Source: JBBSVE01 sp038233815
GTDB taxonomy: Bacteria; Pseudomonadota; Alphaproteobacteria; Rhodobacterales; Rhodobacteraceae
Assembly: GCA_038233815.1 (NCBI GenBank)
Contig: JBBSVE010000175.1
Coordinates: 1 to 5,938, forward strand
Length of the DNA: 5,938 nucleotides
Direction of reading: 5' to 3'
A program made the position numbers and the translations under genes. The notes under the pieces were generated by a model. It saw only the letters and a list, made by a program, of their open reading frames with translations. It was not told the origin of the DNA and did no database searches. Shown here piece by piece: positions 1-5,938 of this stretch. The first letter of the stretch is position 1. Each line of letters opens with the position of its first letter.

Positions 1-632
1 CCCGTCTACATCTGGGTCTCGGGCGGGCCGAGGCTCGCGCGCGCACGGTCGATCTGCTGACCCGCCTGCGCATCCCCGAGGCGGGCGCTGTCTGCGAGAC
101 CTATCCGCACCAGCTGTCCGGCGGCATGAAGCAGCGCGTCGTGATCGCCATCGCGCTGGCGGGGGAGCCGGACCTGATCGTGGCGGACGAGCCCACGACC
201 GCGCGCGACGTGACTGTGCAGGCGCAGATCGTGCATCTTTTGTGCGGGCTGGTGCGCGAACGGGGGCTGGCGCTTATCCTCATCACGCATGACATGGGGG
301 TCGTGGCGCAGGCCTGCGACAGGGTCGTCGTGCTCTATGCCGGACGGCTGGCCGAGGCGCGGGGCGTGGGGCCGCTGTTCGCGGATCCCGCCCATCCCTA
401 CACCCAGGCTCTGATCGACTGCATCCCGAGGGAGGGGATGGCACCCGGCAGTCTTACCGGCATTCCCGGTGCCGTGCCGGGGATCGCGTCCTATCCCACC
501 GGTTGCCGGTTCCATCCGCGCTGCCAAAGGGCGGGGACCGGCTGCGCCGACATCGTGCCTGCACCCCAGCGGATAGAGGATGGCACCGTCGCGTGCCACT
601 TTCCGCTGGATGGGACGGTGCAGGATGGCTGA
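1..632 (+). CDS. Peptide ABC transporter ATP-binding protein, DppD/OppD type (5'-truncated by window edge)
   Basis: This is one of the two cytoplasmic ATPases that power a dipeptide/oligopeptide importer. The frame is open from base 3 to the TGA at 630-632 and gives 209 residues, against roughly 320-330 for the family. The N-terminal third with the Walker A motif and Q-loop lies outside the window. Visible in order are the signature LSGGMKQR (residues 38-45), Walker B LIVADEP (58-64), the switch histidine in LITHD (H96), and the C-terminal oligopeptide-transporter extension with AHPYTQAL (130-137) and GCRFHPRC (167-174). Further cysteines follow at about 181 and 198; in related Dpp/Opp ATPases such C-terminal cysteines can hold an Fe-S cluster. 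One oddity is Arg in place of the usual Leu in the D-loop (TTARD). The stop overlaps the next gene by 8 bases, so the two were translationally coupled. No frameshift is visible here, but the partner ATPase is broken, so the transporter is probably not functional. Exact substrate is unknown. Confidence 0.93.
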   Translation, partial: RLHLGLGRAEARARTVDLLTRLRIPEAGAVCETYPHQLSGGMKQRVVIAIALAGEPDLIVADEPTTARDVTVQAQIVHLLCGLVRERGLALILITHDMGVVAQACDRVVVLYAGRLAEARGVGPLFADPAHPYTQALIDCIPREGMAPGSLTGIPGAVPGIASYPTGCRFHPRCQRAGTGCADIVPAPQRIEDGTVACHFPLDGTVQDG

Positions 633-1344
633 CACGCTCCTCCGTCTCGACGCCGTATCGCGCCGGTTCGAGACACCCGGCGCGTTCCTGAAAAAACCGC
701 GCGCCATGCTGGCCGTGTGCAACGTATCGCTGAACATCGCACGCGGCGAGGTGGTCGGCGTCGTCGGCGAGAGCGGCTGCGGGAAATCGACGCTGGCGCG
801 GCTTGCGCTGCGGCTTCTGGCACCATCGGCGGGGACGGTGTCGTTCGATGGCACCGATCTGGCAAGCCTCTCGCCCCGCGACCTCCGCCGGGTCCGGCGG
901 CGGATGGGAATGGTGTTTCAGGACCCCTATTCCTCGCTTGATCCGCGCCACCGGGTCCGGGACGCGGTGGCGGAGGCGTTCGCGGTGCAGGGCCTGACGC
1001 CCGAGCCGGGGCGGATCGACGACCTGCTGGCGCGGACCGGGCTTTCGTCGGCGCTCGGCGACAGCCACCCGCACCGGCTTTCGGGCGGACAGCGCCAGCG
1101 CGTGGGGATCGCGCAGGCGCTGGCGTTGAGCCCTGGCCTCGTGGTACTGGACGAGCCCACCGCCGCGCTCGACGCCTCGATCCAGGCGCCGATCGTGATA
1201 AGGAGTTGCAGGCCGACCTCGACCTCAGCTAGCCGTTCATCAGCCACGATCTGGGGCTGGTGCGCTACGTCTCTCACCGCATCGTGGTGATGTATTTCGG
1301 CGCGGTGATGGAGGTGCTGCCGGGCCCCCACGCCGCCCCCCGCC
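625..1344 (+). pseudogene. Peptide ABC transporter ATP-binding protein, DppF/OppF type, frameshifted and 3'-truncated
   Basis: This is the second ATPase of the peptide importer. The start is ATG 625, which overlaps the upstream stop by 8 bases and gives a typical N-terminus (MADTLLRLDAVSRRF). The first 191 residues look healthy: Walker A GESGCGKST (48-56), Q-loop VFQDPYSSLDP (97-107), signature LSGGQRQRV (152-160) and Walker B VVLDEPTAALD (173-183). After SIQAPIV the frame breaks. The expected continuation (KELQADLDLS, then FISHDLGLVRYVSHR) resumes at base 1200 in another frame, as if about 7 bases had been lost near 1198. In that frame a TAG at 1230-1232 replaces what is normally an aromatic codon. 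Homology runs to EVLPG near 1325, and the rest of the C-terminal extension (about 90 residues) is gone. The product read from 625 ends at 1290 with nonsense residues and lacks the H-loop. The right limit is approximate, because the sequence passes into the M81 remnant between about 1323 and 1350. Confidence 0.9.
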
Positions 1345-1350
1345 ACCCTG
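1323..1350 (+). other. Probable deletion junction between the dppF-like and M81 pseudogenes
   Basis: Left of this interval the sequence reads as a DppF-type ATPase (VVMYFGAVMEVLPG). Right of it, from about 1345, it reads as the middle of an M81/MlrC protein (TLMESTFKAAMVGR, then PMLDDPDGGRTH). Neither the ATPase C-terminus nor the M81 N-terminal domain is present. A short deletion-type join between two formerly adjacent genes explains this best. No insertion sequence end, terminal inverted repeat or target-site duplication is visible. The exact breakpoint cannot be fixed without an intact relative. Confidence 0.65.
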
Positions 1351-2352
1351 ATGGAAAGCACCTTCAAAGCTGCGATGGTCGGACGGACTGGGCCCGGAAC
1401 GCCGCGCGCGGCTTGTCCAATGCTCGACGATCCCGACGGCGGGCGCACACACCGACGCGGTGCCGCTGGTGCCGCTCCATGCCCGCGCGCTGGTGCATGA
1501 GGGGAACCGGGGATCCGCGCGGTGTCGCTCAGCACAGGCTTCAGCGACGCGGATATCGGCGAGATGGGGCCGTCGGTTCTGGTGACTGCTTTGACGCAGG
1601 ACAGCGAGACCCGCGCGCGCCATTGCGGACGCTCTGGCGCAGGGGATGCGGGACGCGCGGGACACGCTGGCCAACGAGTTCTTGAGCGTCGGGGCCGCCT
1701 GTGCCATCGCCACGAGCCATGAAGTCGCAGACGGTCCGCTGGTCATCGCGGACGATCTGGTCATCGCGGACGATGCCGACAATCCCGGATCGGGGGCCAA
1801 CGACGATGCGACGACCCTGCTCTGGCCGCGCTCCTAGAGGCGGAGCTGGAGGATGCCTGCCGCGTCCCGATGAGCGCCCTGGTGACGAAGCGGAGCTTAC
1901 GCGCCGTACCCGTGAGCGACGTCCAGACGGTGCGTGTGGGCGGGCGCAATGATCCAGCCTTTGGCGGCGGGCCGCTCGATCCGACGGGGAAGGTGCGGTG
2001 CGTCTCGGACGGGGTGCTGGTGGGGAGCGGCCCGACGATCGGCGGCCAGACCTTCCGCTTTGGCACCAGCGCCGTTCTGCGCGTGGAAGGCGTCGATATC
2101 CTCGTGGTGCCGGAACGCGGCCAGATGCTCGATCTCGAACAGTTCCACGCTTTCGGGATCGGACCCGCGCCGCGCCGCGTGGTCGCGCTCAAATCCATGC
2201 AGCATGTCCGCGCGGCGTTCGAGCCCATCACCGGGCGCATCGTGGTCTGCGACAGCGGCGCACTCTCGACCCCCGACATGTGAAGGCGTCCCTACGCCCG
2301 GCTGCGGCGTCCAATTTCGCCGCTCGATCCCGATGTGGCGTTCCGGGCTTGA
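1345..2352 (+). pseudogene. M81 family (MlrC-like) metallopeptidase, 5'-deleted and multiply frameshifted
   Basis: M81 proteins are zinc metallopeptidases named after microcystinase C (MlrC), which cuts linearised microcystin; most members have unknown substrates. The remnant must be read in switching frames. TLMESTFKAAMVGR and PMLDDPDGGRTH read from 1345 to about 1450. TDAVPLVPLHARALVHE follows from 1451 to about 1501. EPGIRAVSLSTGF and EMGPSVLVTAL run from 1504 to about 1620. IADALAQGMRDAR, the duplicated LVIADD and ADNPGSGA run from 1622 to about 1822. LAALLEAELEDAC, DPAFGGGPLDPTG, GGQTFRFGTSAVLRV and ALKSMQHVRAAFEPITG run from 1822 on. A TGA at 2281-2283 interrupts the last frame, but family-like sequence (RRPYARLRRP, PLDPDV) continues in frame to the TGA at 2350-2352, probably the original stop. 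The N-terminal catalytic, metal-binding domain (roughly 170-200 residues) is absent, so no active peptidase can be made. The open frame 1870-2283 is the longest surviving piece and may be mis-annotated as a small MlrC C-terminal-domain protein. Confidence 0.88.
1739..1774 (+). repeat. Perfect 18-bp tandem duplication inside the M81 pseudogene
   Basis: The 18-base unit starting CTGGTCATCG occurs at 1739-1756 and again, identically and without a gap, at 1757-1774. In the local frame it encodes LVIADD twice in a row, just before the conserved ADNPGSGA segment, where intact M81 proteins have a single copy. The length is a multiple of three, so the duplication itself does not shift the frame. Replication slippage or a template-switch duplication is the likely origin. 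Confidence 0.95.
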
Positions 2353-2402
2353 GATCGGGCCCGGCAGGGCGCATCCCGGGGGCGAGGCGGGGGCATGGCA
2401 CG

Positions 2403-3176
2403 ATGAAGCTCGCGGTATGGCAGACCGACCCGCTGGACGGGATCGACGCGGCGCTGGAGGCGCTGGACCGCGCCGCGGCGGAGGCGGCGGGCGCGGACGT
2501 GCTGCTCACGCCCGAGATGGCGCTGGGCGGGTATGCGATCGCACCCGACCGCATCCGTGCCCATGCCGACCGTGCCGGGGAGGTCGCGGCCCGTGTCGCG
2601 GACCTGGCAGTGCGCCACGATATCGCGGTGGTCTGTGGGCTGGCCCTGCCGGGGCACCCGCTGCCCCGGAACGGCGTGCTGGCCATCGCGTGCACCGGCC
2701 GCGAGGTCGCGCGCTACGCCAAGACGCATCTCTACCGCCCGACCGACAACGGCCGGTTCGCTGCGGGCGATGCGCTGTCCCCGGTGTTCGACCTCGCGGG
2801 ATGGCGCGTGGCGCTCGCTGTCTGTTACGACATCGAGTTCCCCGAGGTGGCGCGCGCGCTGACATTGAAGGGGGCGGATGCGATCCTCGTGCCCACTGCC
2901 AATCCGACGGGGTTCGACACCGTGCCGCTCCGCCTCGTGCCCGCGCGGGCGGAGGAGAATGCGGTCTGCATCGCCTACGCCAACCTCGCCGGGGCCGAGG
3001 GGAGCGTGACATTCGGCGGGCTTTCCTGCATTTCGGGCGCTGACGGGCGCGATCTCGCCCGCGCGGGGGCGACAGGGTCGTGCGTCATCCGCGCCACCCT
3101 GTCGCGCGACGCGCTGGAGGCGGCGCGCGCCCACCAGACCCACCGCGCCGACCGGCGGCCGGCACTTTACTCCTGA
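2403..3176 (+). CDS. davA: 5-aminovaleramidase (delta-aminovaleramidase), nitrilase superfamily
   Basis: It hydrolyses 5-aminovaleramide, the product of lysine 2-monooxygenase, to 5-aminovalerate and ammonia in the cytoplasm. The protein has 257 residues, close to the 264 of Pseudomonas putida DavA, and consists of a single carbon-nitrogen hydrolase domain. The catalytic triad is visible: Glu38 in LLTPEMALGGY, Lys107 in YAKTHLY and Cys141 in VCYDIEFPE. Other DavA-like stretches are ILVPTAN (161-167), ARAEEN (181-186) and AYANLAGAE (191-199). The start at ATG 2403 gives the usual nitrilase beginning (MKLAVWQTDP). The Shine-Dalgarno is poor: the purine-rich GAGGCGGGGG lies 10-19 bases upstream. 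The frame is also open upstream, but that part reads as shadow of the M81 pseudogene. The gene is followed after 18 bases by davB, so they form an operon. The substrate is inferred from resemblance and pairing. A related short-chain amidase is the main alternative, since nitrilase-family specificity is hard to read from sequence alone. Confidence 0.88.
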   Translation: MKLAVWQTDPLDGIDAALEALDRAAAEAAGADVLLTPEMALGGYAIAPDRIRAHADRAGEVAARVADLAVRHDIAVVCGLALPGHPLPRNGVLAIACTGREVARYAKTHLYRPTDNGRFAAGDALSPVFDLAGWRVALAVCYDIEFPEVARALTLKGADAILVPTANPTGFDTVPLRLVPARAEENAVCIAYANLAGAEGSVTFGGLSCISGADGRDLARAGATGSCVIRATLSRDALEAARAHQTHRADRRPALYS

Positions 3177-3194
3177 CCCCGAAAGCCCTCTGCC

Positions 3195-4841
3195 ATGCCT
3201 GCGATGTCCCTCTTCGGCCCGGATTTCCCCTTTGCCTATGACGACTGGATCGCGCATCCGGCGGGGCTCGGCACGTTGCCCGATGGCGCGCTGGGCGGGT
3301 CGGTCGCGATCATCGGCTCCGGGGCCGCGGGGATCGTCGCGGGATATGAGCTGATGCGGCTTGGCGCGAAGCCCACGGTCTACGAGGCCGGGGCGTTCGG
3401 CGGGCGCCTGCGCTCTCACCTGTTCGAGGGGACGGACGTGATCGCGGAGATGGGCGGCATGCGCTTTCCACAATCCTCGCGCGCCTTCTGGCACTATGCG
3501 GACCTGTTGGAACTGCGGCGGGCGGCATTCCCGAACCCGCTGACCCCCGCCGCGGGGTCCACGGTGATCGACCTGCTGGGCCAGACGCATTATGCCCGCA
3601 CGCTGGCGGACCTGCCGCCGCTCTACGCCGAGGTCGCAGCCGCCTACGACGCGGCGCTGGAGCAGGGCGCGGGTTTCACGGCGCTGAAGGCGGCCATCGC
3701 GGCCCGCGACCCGGCCCGGCTGAAGGAGATCTGGAATCCCATCGTGCGACAGTGGGACGAGCGCACCTTCTACGATTTCGTCGCCTCCTCCGCCGCGTTT
3801 CAGGCGCTCAGCTTTCGCCACAGGGAGGTGTTCGGACAGGTCGGCTTCGGCACCGGAGGGTGGGATTCGGACTTTCCCAACTCGATGCTGGAGATCCTGC
3901 GCGTCAATGCCACCGAATGTGACGAGAACCAGCATTCCATCGTCGGTGGCGTGGCGCAGGTGCCGCACGGTCTCTGGCGGCACGCGCCGGACCGGATCGC
4001 GCATTGGCCGCGGGGGACGACGCTGGCCGCGCTCAACGGCGGCGCGCCGCGGGCGGGGGTTGCGCGGCTCCGGCGCGGGGCGGACGGGCGCATCGCGGTC
4101 ACCGACCGCTGGGGCCGGACCGACAGCCACGACGCCGTGATCGTAACCTGCCAGAGCCATATGCTGACCACCGCGATCGACACGGAGGAGCGGCTCTTCA
4201 GCCACGATCTGTGGATGGCGCTGGACCGGACGCGCTACATGCAGTCGGCCAAGACCTTCGTGATGGTCGACCGCGCCTTCTGGAAGGACCGCGATCCCGT
4301 CACCGGGCACGACACGCTGTCGATGACGCTCACCGACCGGATGACGCGGGGGACGTATCTGTTCGACAACGGTCCGGGGCGGCCGTCGGTGATCTGCCTC
4401 AGCTATTCGTGGATGACCGACGCGCTGAAGGTTTTGCCCCTCCCGGTGGAGCGTCGGGTGGAACTGGCCCTGTCCGCGCTGGGTCAGATCTATCCCGGCG
4501 TCGACATCCGGGGCCATATCGTGGGCGAGCCGGTGACGATCAGTTGGGAGGCGGAGCCGAATTTCCTCGGCGCCTTCAAGGGCGCTTTGCCGGGGCATTA
4601 CCGCTACAACCACCTGATGTATGGCCACTTCATGCAAGACGACCTGCCCCCACACGAACGCGGGATCTTCATTGCAGGCGACGGGGTCAGCTTCACGCCG
4701 GCGTGGGTGGAGGGGGCGGTGCAGACCGCGCTCAACGCCGTGGCGGGGGTGATCCGCCATCTGGGTGGGACGTTCGAGGTGCAAAACCCCTCCCCCTGCG
4801 ACCGCTACGGCGAATGGGGGCCGATCCGGTTGCCGGGCTAG
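3195..4841 (+). CDS. davB: L-lysine 2-monooxygenase (FAD-dependent, amine oxidase fold)
   Basis: It converts L-lysine and O2 to 5-aminovaleramide, CO2 and water (EC 1.13.12.2), the first step of the aminovalerate route of lysine degradation. The 548-residue protein resembles P. putida DavB, as I remember it, along nearly its whole length. The FAD dinucleotide motif is VAIIGSGAAGIVAGYELMRLG (residues 37 on), with Glu64 in VYEA for the ribose, GGRLRS at 69-74 and MGGMRFP at 86-92. Very DavB-like blocks are FGPDFPF (7-13), VFGQVGFGTGGWDSDFPNS (212-230), ALDRTRYMQS (about 346-355), GAFKGALPGHYRYN (about 458-471) and the C-terminal FAD block GIFIAGD...TPAWVEGA (490-508). Asp226 and Cys242 match Asp238 and Cys254 of the Pseudomonas enzymes, residues linked to substrate binding and to monooxygenase-versus-oxidase behaviour. 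No signal peptide is seen. Start 3195 is preceded by only a weak GAAAG at 3181-3185; ATG 3204 is an alternative. Some activity on arginine or ornithine cannot be excluded. Confidence 0.93.
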   Translation: MPAMSLFGPDFPFAYDDWIAHPAGLGTLPDGALGGSVAIIGSGAAGIVAGYELMRLGAKPTVYEAGAFGGRLRSHLFEGTDVIAEMGGMRFPQSSRAFWHYADLLELRRAAFPNPLTPAAGSTVIDLLGQTHYARTLADLPPLYAEVAAAYDAALEQGAGFTALKAAIAARDPARLKEIWNPIVRQWDERTFYDFVASSAAFQALSFRHREVFGQVGFGTGGWDSDFPNSMLEILRVNATECDENQHSIVGGVAQVPHGLWRHAPDRIAHWPRGTTLAALNGGAPRAGVARLRRGADGRIAVTDRWGRTDSHDAVIVTCQSHMLTTAIDTEERLFSHDLWMALDRTRYMQSAKTFVMVDRAFWKDRDPVTGHDTLSMTLTDRMTRGTYLFDNGPGRPSVICLSYSWMTDALKVLPLPVERRVELALSALGQIYPGVDIRGHIVGEPVTISWEAEPNFLGAFKGALPGHYRYNHLMYGHFMQDDLPPHERGIFIAGDGVSFTPAWVEGAVQTALNAVAGVIRHLGGTFEVQNPSPCDRYGEWGPIRLPG

Positions 4842-4850
4842 GCCGCCGGC

Positions 4851-5938
4851 TCAGGTCGGGGCGATGCGACCGATCCCGGCCCACTGGCGCAAGGCCACGG
4901 GGGCGATGAGCGCCAGACCGATGAGGCTCGAGATCAGGTTCGGCGCCACCAGCAGGATCGCGGCCACCGCCAGCAATGCCCGCTCATACCGATAGACCGG
5001 CGCGAACAGCCAGCCCGCGAAGGCCGAGGACAGCGCCCAGATCCCGAGCATCGCCCCGCTCGCGGCAAGAAAGAACGCCTCCCACGTGAAGCCGTCGGTG
5101 ACGAGCAGCAGGGACGGCGAGAAGACGAACACGAACGGCACCAGCGCCTTGCCCATGCCGAGCCGGAAGGCGGTGTTGCCCGCCTTGAAGGCGTTGCAGT
5201 TGGCGATCCCCGCGGCGGCATAGGCGGCAAGCGCCACGGGGGGCGTGATGTCGGCCAGCACGCCGTAGTAGAAGACGAAAAAGTGCGCGACCAGCGGCTG
5301 CACCCCAAGAAGGCCCAGGATCGGCGCCGCCACCGCGATCATGATGAGGTAGTTCGCCGTCGTGGGGATGCCGCAGCCCATCACGACGCAGACCACCGCC
5401 GTCAGGATCAGCGTGAAGAGCAGCGTGAGCCCCGGCAGCGTCATCACCTCGAACGGCAGGACCGAGAGCCAGCCCGTCACCGTCGCGGCCCAGCCCGCAG
5501 CCACCCCGGTGACCATGTAGGCGATCTTGAACCCCACCCCGGTCAGCGTCACCACGCCGATGATGACCCCCACCAGCGCCGCCGCCGCCGTCACCGACAG
5601 CGAGTATTTCGCGCCCAGAACGAAGCCGTCGAAGATCCCCTTGACCACCGCCCGGCCCGCCGCGCGGAGCGGCAGCTTCGTCACGCTCTGGATCACCAGC
5701 ACCGCGATGCAGGAGGTGATGCCCCAGAATGCCGCCGCATAGGGCGTCATGCCCGACAGGAGCACCGTCACCAGCACGATCAGCGGCACGACCGTCAGCC
5801 AGCCCTCGCGGAGCACCTTCCATATGTCGGGCAACTCCTCCTTCGTGAGGCCGCGCAGCCCGCGCCGGCGCGCCTCCAGATGGACCTGCGTCAGGACGCC
5901 GAAGAAATGCATGAAGGCGGGGACCAGTGCCGCCGTCA
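4851..5938 (-). CDS. Fused TRAP transporter permease, C-terminal part (5'-truncated by window edge)
   Basis: This is an inner-membrane permease of a tripartite ATP-independent periplasmic (TRAP) transporter, which imports organic acids or similar solutes with a binding protein and an ion gradient. The frame is open from the right edge to the stop at 4851-4853 and gives 361 residues; Met at 5910-5912 is internal, because coding sequence (TAALVPAF) continues before it. The fragment is a run of hydrophobic segments, including one around VVPLIVLVTVLLSG and one around AYMVTGVAAGWAATV. It carries the DctM-family blocks MGCGIPTTANYLIM (about 186-199) and ADITPPVALAAYAAAGIA (228-245). The latter block and the overall style fit the TAXI-type fused DctQM permeases; the small-subunit half and the binding-protein gene would lie beyond the edge. 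The gene is convergent with davB, with 9 bases between the stop codons, so it belongs to a separate transcription unit. Substrate cannot be read from this part. No lesion is seen. Confidence 0.92.
   Translation of the reverse strand, partial: TAALVPAFMHFFGVLTQVHLEARRRGLRGLTKEELPDIWKVLREGWLTVVPLIVLVTVLLSGMTPYAAAFWGITSCIAVLVIQSVTKLPLRAAGRAVVKGIFDGFVLGAKYSLSVTAAAALVGVIIGVVTLTGVGFKIAYMVTGVAAGWAATVTGWLSVLPFEVMTLPGLTLLFTLILTAVVCVVMGCGIPTTANYLIMIAVAAPILGLLGVQPLVAHFFVFYYGVLADITPPVALAAYAAAGIANCNAFKAGNTAFRLGMGKALVPFVFVFSPSLLLVTDGFTWEAFFLAASGAMLGIWALSSAFAGWLFAPVYRYERALLAVAAILLVAPNLISSLIGLALIAPVALRQWAGIGRIAPT

Noticed and set aside
6..854. Open minus-strand frame opposite the ABC ATPase genes
   Set aside because: Low-complexity Ser/Pro/Arg/His composition and overlap with clear ATPase motifs on the plus strand mark it as a shadow.
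1190..1235. Programmed frameshifting or stop-codon readthrough to make full-length DppF
   Set aside because: There is no slippery heptamer or pseudoknot-like structure, the reading frame jump seems to need about seven lost bases, a TAG follows, and the C-terminus is deleted anyway.
1323..1350. Insertion sequence scar at the dppF/M81 junction
   Set aside because: No inverted repeats, target-site duplication or transposase-like residues are visible on either strand.
1870..2283. A separate small gene for an MlrC C-terminal-domain protein
   Set aside because: Family homology continues upstream in other frames and downstream past the TGA, and the catalytic domain is missing. It is a fragment of the pseudogene, not an independent gene.
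2395..2406. Tiny frame ATG GCA CGA TGA overlapping the davA start, as a leader peptide
   Set aside because: It has only three codons, no ribosome binding site of its own and no attenuator-like structure. It is most likely chance.
2292..4784. Very long open frame (about 830 codons) on the minus strand opposite davA and davB
   Set aside because: It is rich in Arg, Pro, His and Gly, has no recognisable domain, and lies exactly opposite two well-conserved genes. Such antisense open frames are common when GC-rich third positions remove stop codons.
4826..4862. GC-rich palindromic bits (GCCGGC, GCCGGG) as a terminator between davB and the TRAP gene
   Set aside because: The arms do not pair into a stable long stem and no T-run follows on either strand.

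Overview
This is a GC-rich window with strongly G/C-biased third codon positions. Gene content and protein style point to an alphaproteobacterium, most likely of the Rhodobacterales (Roseobacter/Paracoccus-type). That taxonomic call is an inference from protein resemblance, not from a marker gene.

Layout: (1) Bases 1-632 (+) hold the C-terminal two thirds of a DppD/OppD-type peptide ABC transporter ATPase, cut by the left edge. (2) Bases 625 to about 1344 (+) hold the partner DppF/OppF-type ATPase. It is broken by a frameshift near 1198 and an in-frame TAG at 1230, and its C-terminal end is missing. (3) From about 1345 to 2352 (+) lies the C-terminal two thirds of an M81/MlrC-family metallopeptidase. 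It has no N-terminal domain, it switches frame at least four times, it carries an 18-bp tandem duplication, and a TGA at 2281 interrupts it. The simplest history is one deletion that removed the end of dppF and the start of the M81 gene, with small lesions besides. (4) Bases 2403-3176 and 3195-4841 (+) hold an intact tight pair, davA (nitrilase-superfamily 5-aminovaleramidase) and davB (FAD-dependent L-lysine 2-monooxygenase). (5) Bases 4851-5938 (-) hold the C-terminal part of a fused TRAP transporter permease that meets davB tail to tail and runs off the right edge.

How the genes work together: DavB oxidatively decarboxylates L-lysine to 5-aminovaleramide, CO2 and water. DavA hydrolyses the amide to 5-aminovalerate and ammonia. 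The next steps (DavT, DavD, leading to glutarate) are not in the window. The upstream peptide importer and M81 peptidase look like parts of a former peptide uptake and breakdown operon, co-directional with davAB and only 50 bases away. That part is now decayed, while the catabolic pair looks intact.

I see no RNA gene, CRISPR array, insertion sequence or convincing terminator. I found no clearly undescribed system. The most interesting content is the deletion scar with its slippage-type decay, and the intact davAB pair directly downstream of it.
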